Assembly: GCA_004357015.1 (NCBI GenBank)
Contig: SMXE01000255.1
Span: 1 to 5,222, forward strand
Reading direction: 5' to 3'
DNA from: Caldithrix sp.
GTDB taxonomy: Bacteria > Zhuqueibacterota > Zhuqueibacteria > Oceanimicrobiales > Oceanimicrobiaceae
Length of the DNA: 5,222 bases
In this document: piece after piece, positions 1 through 5,222 of the stretch
Position numbering within the stretch: the stretch's first letter is position 1
Layout of the letters: every line of letters starts with the position of its first letter
Notes under the pieces: generated by a model
The model's input: the letters and a program-made list of their open reading frames with translations, nothing else
The model's database searches: none
What the model was told of the DNA's origin: nothing
Position numbers and translations under genes: made by a program

Positions 1-242
1 AGGAACACCGGCTCAAGCGGGCGACCGAGGATCAGCAGGAAGTCTTCAAGGACCAGAAGCGCATCCGCGATAATTTGTACCGGGTTCCCAGGAACACCGA
101 CCTTCACCGCCGCTACCTGACCAAGCTCGACGCCCAGGAGACCAAGCTCGAACGCACGCTCAAGGAGATCGAGGCGGCGAAGAAGGACGTCGACCGGACC
201 AAGAAGGCGCTGGCCGATTACATCGGCAAGCTCAAGCTCTAA
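1..242 (+). CDS. 3' end of a DUF4139-like coiled-coil protein (partial)
   Basis: The reading frame is open from base 3 to the TAA at 240-242, giving 79 residues of a protein that begins outside the window. The residues are rich in K, R, E and D with heptad-like leucines, so they should form a long helical coiled coil. The core pattern (roughly DQKRIRDNL, then RVPRNTDLHRRYL, then KLDAQETKLE) resembles the helical C-terminal end of DUF4139-domain proteins, where a similar R-x-N-L ... DL-x-RRYL ... E-x-x-L signature occurs. The ending ADYIGKLKL looks like a natural C-terminus, not a truncation. No function is established for this family that I can rely on, and the N-terminal domain is not visible. 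The gene is probably resident chromosome outside the mobile stretch that follows. The coding call is strong; the family assignment is moderate and from memory. Confidence 0.72.
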   Translation, partial: EHRLKRATEDQQEVFKDQKRIRDNLYRVPRNTDLHRRYLTKLDAQETKLERTLKEIEAAKKDVDRTKKALADYIGKLKL

Positions 243-691
243 ACGGACATTGAGTCCGTGCGGCAGGGACTCGTCATCCACGTCCGCCGTTCAAAGACCG
301 ACCAGGAAGGGGTAGGGCGAGTAGTAGGTATTCCTAATGGGCGAACCCGCTGATGCCCTCTCACGGCGCTGAACGATTGGCTTGAACGTGCAGGGATAGA
401 GGACGGTCCCGTATTCCGCCCATTGGACCGGCACGGCAACTTGCTTGACGGACGCCTCTCCGGTGAGGCCGTTTCGCTTGTTATCAAAGAACGCGTCGGA
501 GCGGTTGGCCTGGAACCGAACGAACTCTCCGGCCACAGCCTACGGGCGGGACTGGCTACGTCTGCTGCGACTGCGGGGGTCTCGTCCTGGAAGATCAGGC
601 AGCAAACTGGTCACGCCTCTGATGCAATGTTGACCCGCTACATCCGGGACGGAGAGTTATTCGTGGATAACGCTGCTGGGGGGTGTTGTAA
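243..691 (+). pseudogene. Decayed tyrosine recombinase (phage-type integrase), C-terminal half only
   Basis: Translated in the frame of codons starting at 243, this stretch reads as the catalytic half of a XerC/D-like site-specific integrase. The beta-hairpin motif RRSKTDQEG carries the catalytic lysine at 294-296. It is followed by GIPNG, a TGA stop at 351-353, CPLTALNDWLERAG, and then SGHSLRAG with the H-x-x-R box (His 534-536, Arg 543-545). Next come TGH (His 612-614) and LTRYIRDGELF with the nucleophile Tyr at 639-641. The N-terminal DNA-binding domain and the first catalytic arginine are missing. Three lesions mark it as dead: the 5' truncation right after the preceding gene's stop, the in-frame TGA, and a likely lost G in the run at 678-683. 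Restoring that G gives the ending AAGGVL and a stop at 689-691; without it the frame runs on to TGA 744-746. A short ORF from TTG 423 could still be translated but lacks the lysine hairpin. Confidence 0.85.
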
Positions 692-724
692 TGATTTCCG
701 ATGTTATGACCGTTCTCAGGCAGT

Positions 725-755
725 AAGCGGACATTCCTGCCGCTGAGGTCCGCTT
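725..755. repeat. Inverted repeat / hairpin downstream of integrase remnant
   Basis: The octamer AAGCGGAC at 725-732 is matched by its exact reverse complement GTCCGCTT at 748-755, with a 15-base loop. There is no T-run on either side, so it is not a convincing intrinsic terminator. It lies between the integrase remnant and the end of the leftward operon. The same GCGGAC word returns in variant form nearby (AGCAGACC near 767, GCGGACCT near 813), which hints at a degenerate intergenic repeat family rather than a one-off hairpin. Confidence 0.4.
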
Positions 756-834
756 TCAGCCTCAAAGCAGACCAAATTCCAGAAAGCCGCTAACAGCCGG
801 TTTTGACCCGTTGCGGACCTTCATCGGTCAGAAA

Positions 835-2808
835 TTATTGGAAAGGCCACGGGAGGTCGACATAGTTTTGCAAAAGCCCATGGGGATATTGCAGGACCAA
901 GAAATGCGAGAGCATCCCCAAAAACAGCACGAACGTAACGGCACCAATTGTACAATACATATGAGAGGACCGCGCCCGTACCCGCATAAACGCATAGATA
1001 AAAGTCGCTATTCCAAGAACAAAACCGACAAGCGCGGAAATGCCCAACATGGCTATCAGCCATCCAAGATAGTACTCGTTTGTGCGGTGCTCCGCTGCTC
1101 CATGATCTTCCGTCCATTTGGCATCGTAAAACACAGTATGCGGCTGCATCTTGGTGAGAAGATGAAAGCCAACGGGCGCCATGAAGAACAGCCCTATCAG
1201 GGCAACCAATCGCGGGTAGAGCGCTGTCAAGTAATCATGGCGCGTTGAATCCCATAAAATGAGTACAGCAAATCCGACGACGAAAAAAAAGAAAACAACT
1301 TGCGGCGTGCGATCACGGTGTGTGTGTACGCCGTCATCGGAAAGTTCTGGCTGCGATGGCCTAAACCGCAGTGCCGCCACGACGGCGATAATTGTCAAGA
1401 TTAGAAGAACGATCACAATCGGGCGTTGAAGAAATGAGTACCCGTAAATACTAACGGTTTCGTTGACGGAGGCTTCAACTTGACCGGCCAGCACGAAACC
1501 AATCAGCAGAGCAGGGCGGGGCCACCCAAAGCGCTTCATATAGACGCCCAATGTACCCAGCACCATCAATGCAATTAAATCTCCCCAGTCGCGGGACGCT
1601 TGAAAGGCCGCAAAAAATATTAGCCCCAACATGAACGGTGCCATCAGCGCGTAGCGGATCGTCGTCAACTTCGCGATCTGCGGGGCAAGAAAAAGGCATG
1701 TGCCGGCCCCGACAATATTGGCCAGAGCGACAGACCAGATCATGACATAGACAAGGTCAAGTTGCATCGTAATCATCTCGAAGCCCGGTTCGATGCCAAC
1801 CAGGATAAATCCCCCCAGCAAGATGGCCATGCTTCCCGAACCGGGGATACCAAACAAAATTGTTGGGATTAGGGCGCCACCTTCTTTCGCGTTGTTGGCG
1901 GATTCAGGCGCAATTACGCCGCGAACGTCTCCCGTTCCATAACTGTCGCGGTTTGGCGTGGTTTGAATGGCGTGACTATAGGCGATCCAATCGATCACCG
2001 TACCGCCGAGGCCCGGCAGAGCCCCGACCAGGCATCCGATGGCCGCGCAGCGAAGAGACAGGCCCCAATTCCGTGCCCAATCGCGCATGCCCTTGAGCCA
2101 ACCGGAGCCAAGCTTTCCCGTCTCAGAGATGGTTTTACCGCGCCTCAATAGGTCAATGATCTCAGGAATAGCGAACATGGCGAGCCCCATGATCACGATC
2201 TTGACCGGATCGAGAAGGTACTCAGTATCAAATGTCAGCCGGACCTCACCTGTACCGGGAGCAGATCCAAAGGCGCCAATCATCAATCCAATGCAGCATG
2301 CCGCCAGCCCTTTTGCCGGACTGATCCCAGTCAATGTGCCAACCATCGCAAGTGCAAGAACCACGAGCATGAGTTGCTCACTCAATCCGATGGCCATAAT
2401 CAGCGGCTCGGCGAAAAATATCGCAACGGAGAGCACCGCCGCGCCGAACAGTCCACCGAACATCGACGATGTGAATGCCGCGCTAAGCGCTCGGGCGGCC
2501 TCGCCTTTCTTGGCCATTGGGAAGCCGTCCATCACGGTCGCTTGCGATCCGGATGTGCCCGGTATTCCCATGAGGACGGAAGGAAACGTATCTGATGTGG
2601 CGGTGACCGATTGTAACCCGATCATCATCGCGATCGCGTGGGACGCATCCATCCCAAAGACAAACGGTAGAAGTAATGCCATTCCCGCCGTCCCCCCAAG
2701 ACCCGGCAGGATACCGACGGCAAGTCCTAGGATGACGCCCAGCGACAGAAACGCGAGATGCGACGGACCAAGAAGGGTCACAATCGCTTTGAGAACCGCA
2801 TCTTCCAT
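835..2808 (-). CDS. Tripartite tricarboxylate transporter permease, TctA-TctB fusion
   Basis: This 657-residue integral membrane protein is the transport unit of a TTT-family secondary transporter, which imports organic anions delivered by a periplasmic TctC protein. Residues about 15-475 are TctA, with its two internally repeated halves: PGLGGT at 35-40 and again at 265-270, a GIPG turn at 81-84 and again at 320-323, DGFPMAKKG near 94-102, and PESANNA at 301-307. TctA alone is about 500 residues. The extra C-terminus, about 501-645, has the pattern of the small TctB subunit: a TM helix at 503-520, PRLVALIGLFF near 532-542, then YYLGWLIAM and three further hydrophobic helices. So the two membrane subunits appear fused. 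The usual YGGS stretch of TctA is replaced by SDTFPS (72-77), a divergent subclass. The start is the only ATG before an upstream in-frame stop. No good ribosome binding site is visible, so translation may depend on the upstream gene. Confidence 0.93.
   Translation of the reverse strand: MEDAVLKAIVTLLGPSHLAFLSLGVILGLAVGILPGLGGTAGMALLLPFVFGMDASHAIAMMIGLQSVTATSDTFPSVLMGIPGTSGSQATVMDGFPMAKKGEAARALSAAFTSSMFGGLFGAAVLSVAIFFAEPLIMAIGLSEQLMLVVLALAMVGTLTGISPAKGLAACCIGLMIGAFGSAPGTGEVRLTFDTEYLLDPVKIVIMGLAMFAIPEIIDLLRRGKTISETGKLGSGWLKGMRDWARNWGLSLRCAAIGCLVGALPGLGGTVIDWIAYSHAIQTTPNRDSYGTGDVRGVIAPESANNAKEGGALIPTILFGIPGSGSMAILLGGFILVGIEPGFEMITMQLDLVYVMIWSVALANIVGAGTCLFLAPQIAKLTTIRYALMAPFMLGLIFFAAFQASRDWGDLIALMVLGTLGVYMKRFGWPRPALLIGFVLAGQVEASVNETVSIYGYSFLQRPIVIVLLILTIIAVVAALRFRPSQPELSDDGVHTHRDRTPQVVFFFFVVGFAVLILWDSTRHDYLTALYPRLVALIGLFFMAPVGFHLLTKMQPHTVFYDAKWTEDHGAAEHRTNEYYLGWLIAMLGISALVGFVLGIATFIYAFMRVRARSSHMYCTIGAVTFVLFLGMLSHFLVLQYPHGLLQNYVDLPWPFQ
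838..1311 (-). other. TctB-like C-terminal domain of the permease
   Basis: This part codes for residues about 500-657 of the permease. It comprises a hydrophobic helix, a YPRLVALIGL segment, a charged polar linker (about 553-577, rich in H, D, E and K), then NEYYLGWLIAM and two or three more helices ending near PHGLL. Separate TctB proteins have this order: four helices, a P-R-L motif after the first, and a final P-x-G-L-L. The join to TctA is a hydrophilic linker (about 481-501, LRFRPSQPELSDD onward). I see no stop or start codon suggesting two genes, so the fusion looks genuine. Confidence 0.7.
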
Positions 2809-2828
2809 TAAATGGCTTTGTCGGATGT

Positions 2829-2869
2829 GAAGGAACGGAAGGAGCGATGCCTTTTGACAACGTTCCTTC
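2829..2869 (-). promoter_or_regulatory. Intercistronic stem-loop between tctC-like and tctAB-like genes
   Basis: GAAGGAACG at 2829-2837 pairs perfectly with CGTTCCTTC at 2861-2869, a 9-bp stem with a 23-base loop. An overlapping register (GGAAGGA at 2837-2843 with TCCTTCC at 2864-2870) gives an alternative 7-bp stem. It fills most of the 69-base gap after the binding-protein gene. Stem-loops here in binding-protein/permease operons often protect the upstream message or cause partial termination, so that binding protein outnumbers permease. There is no clear U-tract, so I favour stabilisation or attenuation over full termination. The role is inferred. Confidence 0.4.
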
Positions 2870-2877
2870 CAGTGTAA

Positions 2878-3984
2878 CTACGCTTTTTTCCTTAGAACGT
2901 TGTCGATCCAGTTTCTCATCCACGCCTTGGATTCCGGCGTAACGTCGACTGCATCTTTCTTGATTTTATCGGCATCGGCGCCAAAAGAGTGAGGATACCC
3001 GCCCATATCACGCTTGGCGCGTTTTAAGAGTTCGGGATCCTTGACCGCCATTTTCGCCGCACTTATCCATGCCGCAAGGACGTCATCTGGTGTCTCTTTT
3101 GGTAGCATGATCCCCTTTGACGCCATAACACCCATATTGAACAAGTGCTTTAACATCTTCCAGTCATTGCCGGATGGAGCCTTTCCGTGAACCGCTTTAT
3201 ACACTTCCGGGAAGGAAGGTAGGTCGGGAAACAGAGGGTCGCGCACGATATTTCCAGCCGAGTCTATAAAACCAAGTGTCATCCAAGGAACGATCACACC
3301 TTTTTTAACGTATCGCGTGACCTTGCCGATAAAGGCCCCCGCGGAATCAATGCCAAGATGCATTTCACCGCGGATAATGGCATTCCGACGTTTTGCTGTC
3401 GATATACCGAATATGGGTTTTATGTTTTTGATACCCAACATCTCCAGGGCAAGGAACATCCGCAGTTCTGCCGAGTTGGGTGTTTTACCCGATGTGATCC
3501 ACTTGCCGGCCTGAAGGACTTTCACGTCAGCGGCCGGGTCCTTGCCTTTAACGCCGGTGTCCGTACGTGCGTAAAACACAGTTCCCAAAGGCGATACGAT
3601 AACAGATCTCCAGCCGAGTTCATCGTACTTGACCTTTTTGCCGCCAAACACGAATGACGTATGCACCGAGGTGGTTATGCCCAGCGCGATCAATCCATCG
3701 GGTTTCGCTTTCCTCTGAAACCAGTTGGACCCTTTTATCAAGCCGCCGCCCGGCTTGTTGAAGACCAAAACTGTTGGCTTGCCGGGCAGGTATTTTTGGA
3801 AAAATGGCGCCAACAAGCGGGCGTATCGGTCAAGTCCGCCACCCTCTTTTGCCGGTACGACAATCTGAATTTTCTTGCCCGCGAAATTAACGTCGGCAAC
3901 CGCCGGAGCCGAACCAATTAAAATTGTAGCTGCAAAACCGGCAGCAACCATGGCACATGATTTTATCGAAGCTTGTTTTGTCAT
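2878..3984 (-). CDS. TctC/Bug-family periplasmic substrate-binding protein
   Basis: This 368-residue protein is the extracytoplasmic receptor of the tripartite carboxylate transporter. It should bind an organic anion in the periplasm and hand it to the permease encoded next. Residues 1-30 form a Sec signal peptide: basic start MTKQASIKS, hydrophobic core, and an AVA cleavage site before DVNF. The mature N-terminus follows the TctC pattern: KKIQIVVPAKEGGGLDRYARLL (39-58) in place of the usual VVPFPPGGxxD, NKPGGGLIKGSNW (76-88), and KPDG (94-97). Asp52 corresponds to the loop aspartate that contacts ligand in Bug proteins. It is somewhat longer than the usual 300-330 residues. The second lobe is divergent, for example ISTAKRR near 194-200 and GEMHLGIDSAGAF near 206-218. 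A good Shine-Dalgarno precedes the ATG. It lies 65 bases after the ComA-like gene and 69 bases before the permease gene, so all three are probably co-transcribed. The substrate cannot be read from the sequence. Confidence 0.92.
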   Translation of the reverse strand: MTKQASIKSCAMVAAGFAATILIGSAPAVADVNFAGKKIQIVVPAKEGGGLDRYARLLAPFFQKYLPGKPTVLVFNKPGGGLIKGSNWFQRKAKPDGLIALGITTSVHTSFVFGGKKVKYDELGWRSVIVSPLGTVFYARTDTGVKGKDPAADVKVLQAGKWITSGKTPNSAELRMFLALEMLGIKNIKPIFGISTAKRRNAIIRGEMHLGIDSAGAFIGKVTRYVKKGVIVPWMTLGFIDSAGNIVRDPLFPDLPSFPEVYKAVHGKAPSGNDWKMLKHLFNMGVMASKGIMLPKETPDDVLAAWISAAKMAVKDPELLKRAKRDMGGYPHSFGADADKIKKDAVDVTPESKAWMRNWIDNVLRKKA

Positions 3985-3990
3985 TTTAGT

Positions 3991-3998
3991 TCTCCCTT
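3991..3998 (-). promoter_or_regulatory. Strong ribosome binding site of the TctC-like gene
   Basis: On the minus strand AAGGGAGA lies six bases upstream of the ATG at 3984. It is the best Shine-Dalgarno sequence of the three operon genes and supports this start. High translation of the binding protein relative to its neighbours would fit its need for abundance. Confidence 0.6.
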
Positions 3999-4049
3999 GG
4001 TCTGTCTGTTTTTAGGTTCATGACACCAAAATTATCCGTCCAAATTCTC

Positions 4050-4832
4050 TTATCGATATTTGTCGTAAGCTTTGAAATCGACTAATCTGCCGATCCCATT
4101 ACGTAGAGGTTCGATGTTGGTGAGCTGTTCGAACGAAAGATTACCGATACAAACATCGGGGCCGAACGTCTTCAGAAGCCAGGCCATCTGTTCCATTTCG
4201 GTGGCCTCCACCATGACATTTTCGAGCCCAACTTTATCGAATAGAGCGGCCAGCCTATCAGCATAAGGGCCGTTCCCATCCTTGCCGATCAAAAGATCAA
4301 TCTCGCCTTCCTCGAGGATGACAAGGCGAACGCCTGAATCCAGAAACTGGTTGATTTCGTCCGCGGCGACATTCGGGTCCAACGGTTGTTTGGGATGTTT
4401 GAGGCCCCATTCATAAATCACTTCAAACCCCATTCCGAGGCAGTGCTTTACCATTCGGGCCTTCTCTTCATCCGTTAAAGGCGCATAGGTGGCCGAAATT
4501 TCGAAAGTGTCCCAGCCATGTTTTTTTGAATAGTCGCAAAGAGTTTCCCACTTACCCTGGTACCACGCCATTTCGCCGACGTTGCCGCCCAAAATCACCT
4601 TGATGTTATTACGCTTACAGATCTCAATTTTTTCAAAGTATTGCGTTTCGGGATAGAGCCTGGGATTAAGGCTCCTGAATTTCATGTAATCCAAGAACGG
4701 CTCGATAGGCTCAATTAGTGTTTCAAATTGGCTCGGACTGAAGCCTGGATCGTGAACCATGCTCAGACCGGATTTTCGAGGTTTTCTCTCGCGCTCCGGC
4801 AAATCGAGAAAGCCAAAAGTATGTTCGACCAT
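4050..4832 (-). CDS. ComA-family (phosphosulfolactate synthase-like) TIM-barrel enzyme, divergent
   Basis: This 260-residue cytoplasmic protein has no signal peptide or membrane segment. Its landmarks follow the ComA fold in order: KPRKSGLSMVHDPG (17-30), the strand DYMKF with Lys51, RLYPE, IKVILGGNVGEMAWYQGKW (77-95), FEIS with Glu111, FEVIYEWGLKHP (136-147), VILEEGE (171-177), VMVEATEMEQ (206-215), and GPDVCIGNLSFEQL near the C-terminus. The length matches ComA (about 250). Archaeal ComA adds sulfite to phosphoenolpyruvate to make phosphosulfolactate for coenzyme M. Bacterial and plant relatives (YitD, HSA32) have less certain roles. Several motifs I remember from true ComA are changed here: GWGTS after the lysine, SDGS, and the EGRESG loop. 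The reaction may therefore differ. It is the first gene of a probable operon with a TctC-like receptor and a TctAB-like permease, suggesting that it acts on the imported organic acid. The ATG at 4832 is the only ATG after an in-frame TAA at 4863-4865; the nearest AAAGGA lies rather far upstream. Confidence 0.82.
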   Translation of the reverse strand: MVEHTFGFLDLPERERKPRKSGLSMVHDPGFSPSQFETLIEPIEPFLDYMKFRSLNPRLYPETQYFEKIEICKRNNIKVILGGNVGEMAWYQGKWETLCDYSKKHGWDTFEISATYAPLTDEEKARMVKHCLGMGFEVIYEWGLKHPKQPLDPNVAADEINQFLDSGVRLVILEEGEIDLLIGKDGNGPYADRLAALFDKVGLENVMVEATEMEQMAWLLKTFGPDVCIGNLSFEQLTNIEPLRNGIGRLVDFKAYDKYR

Positions 4833-5106
4833 CGTAATAAATTTCGTCCTTTGTTGACCGTCTTAGGCAATCTTAATTTGAAGATAATCTGCGTTTTCTA
4901 GAGCCATAAACCGGCATTTACAGAGTACCTCCAGGTTTGCGGAGATCATACCCCCGTACCACCGTCGAGGAAACAGAGTTTTCTCCGCCGCCAACCGATG
5001 GCCTGATTTTTCGGTTTTCCTATGTCCGGAAGGCCATTTGGCCAAGTTTTCCGCCATTCAGACACACCCCTCCTGTCGTTTTCACCTGGCCTTCGATGTC
5101 CCCGGC
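4833..5106 (-). promoter_or_regulatory. Upstream region of the operon, probable promoter/leader
   Basis: This 274-base stretch separates the IS66 remnant from the first operon gene and must hold the promoter if the operon has its own. I could not pick a convincing -35/-10 pair. Visible elements are a small palindrome GGCCA-TT-TGGCC at 5032-5043, an inverted repeat AACCGA (4993-4998) with TCGGTT (5011-5016), and an AAAGGA purine block about 14 bases ahead of the ComA-like start. The stretch just upstream of the start is AT-rich. The palindrome could be an operator, but nothing ties it to a known regulator. Confidence 0.35.
4863..5057 (-). CDS. Small ORF of uncertain reality, possible leader peptide
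   Basis: This 64-residue ORF starts with ATG at 5057, directly after an in-frame TGA. AGGAGG (5069-5074) sits 11 bases upstream, a little far but a perfect consensus. Its TAA ends 30 bases before the ComA-like start, so it would be the first cistron of the operon. The predicted protein is basic, with three cysteines or fewer, no membrane segment and no motif I recognise. The region around it includes small inverted repeats and borders an IS remnant. It may therefore be chance open frame or mobile-element debris. I favour non-coding slightly; it is listed because of the ribosome binding site and placement. Confidence 0.25.
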   Translation of the reverse strand: MAENLAKWPSGHRKTEKSGHRLAAEKTLFPRRWYGGMISANLEVLCKCRFMALENADYLQIKIA

Positions 5107-5222
5107 CTACGCCGGAGCGGGTCTTGGTCGCAGATCATCGATCAGGCTCAGGATTTTCCGGAACAGTTCCCTCGGCACCGCAACCTCCGCCAGTTGGAAC
5201 GTGACGTAGCGGCCATGGCTGA
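5107..5222 (-). mobile_element. C-terminal end of an IS66-type accessory protein (TnpA), partial
   Basis: On the minus strand a frame enters the window at its right edge and ends at TAG 5107-5109 after 37 complete codons. It reads SHGRYVTFQLAEVAVPRELF, then RKILSLIDDLRPRPAPA. The pattern YVTFQxAEVAVPRxLFxxIL followed by a short proline-rich tail matches the C-terminus of IS66-family TnpA (OrfA), as I know the family. In complete IS66 elements a TnpB gene with an M-R-K-x-x-D/N-G type motif begins within a few bases of this stop. No such gene is present here; the sequence instead runs into the operon's upstream region. Either the element is truncated at about 5106 or this is a lone remnant. The 5' part lies outside the window. 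Confidence 0.68.

Noticed and set aside
725..755. Hairpin considered as an intrinsic terminator for the integrase or the leftward operon
   Set aside because: The 8-bp stem has a 15-base loop and no T-run on either strand, so it lacks the defining features of a Rho-independent terminator.
811..1248. Plus-strand ORF of 145 residues opposite the TctB-like end
   Set aside because: It is antisense to clearly membrane-coding sequence, rich in H, R, K and Q with no motif; such composition is expected opposite hydrophobic helices.
2039..2830. Long plus-strand ORF of 263 residues opposite the permease gene
   Set aside because: It is antisense to the TctA core, has low-complexity S/P/A/R-rich composition and no recognisable domain. 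The minus strand carries unmistakable TctA motifs, so this is a shadow frame.
2483..2923. Minus-strand ORF of 146 residues overlapping the start of the permease and the end of the TctC-like gene
   Set aside because: It is out of frame with both real genes, its product has no family features, and it would need to overlap two well-supported coding regions.
4937..5209. Plus-strand ORF of 90 residues at the right edge
   Set aside because: Its second half is opposite the IS66 TnpA tail, which is the recognisable coding strand. The translation is R/S/P-rich without motif.
1..5222. CRISPR array, tRNA, rRNA or toxin-antitoxin genes
   Set aside because: No regularly spaced direct repeats, no cloverleaf-like tRNA arms and no paired small genes of known toxin type were seen while reading both strands.

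Overview
The window looks like a proteobacterial chromosome segment, most likely alphaproteobacterial. This rests on three things: the moderately GC-rich coding, the large TctA-type permease of a kind I associate with that class, and an integrase remnant resembling those common in rhizobia and relatives. I ran no database search, and family names come from recognised motifs.

Layout, left to right. (1) 1-242, + strand: the 3' end of a chromosomal gene whose charged, coiled-coil C-terminus resembles DUF4139-domain proteins. (2) About 243-691, + strand: a decayed tyrosine-recombinase (integrase) gene. Its 5' half is gone, it has an internal TGA, and it appears to carry a one-base frameshift near its end. 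(3) 692-834: a short non-coding stretch with a hairpin and repeated GCGGAC-like words. (4) 835-4832, - strand: three genes all read leftward, in transcription order a ComA-family (phosphosulfolactate synthase-like) TIM-barrel enzyme, a TctC/Bug-type periplasmic binding protein, and a fused TctA-TctB membrane permease. (5) 4833-5106: the probable promoter/leader region, with one doubtful 64-residue ORF. (6) 5107-5222, - strand: the C-terminal end of an IS66-type accessory protein (TnpA), running off the window.

The three leftward genes are spaced by about 65-70 bp and look like one operon. TctC would capture an anionic carboxylate-type substrate in the periplasm, and TctAB would import it using an ion gradient. 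The cytoplasmic ComA-like enzyme is a lyase/synthase-type TIM barrel whose known relatives join sulfite to phosphoenolpyruvate. Its placement with a carboxylate transporter suggests a catabolic or assimilatory role on a C3-type organic acid, perhaps a sulfonate such as sulfolactate. However, several motifs conserved in true ComA are altered, so the substrate is open. The operon lies between an integrase remnant and an IS66 remnant, which suggests a small acquired islet whose mobility genes have decayed.
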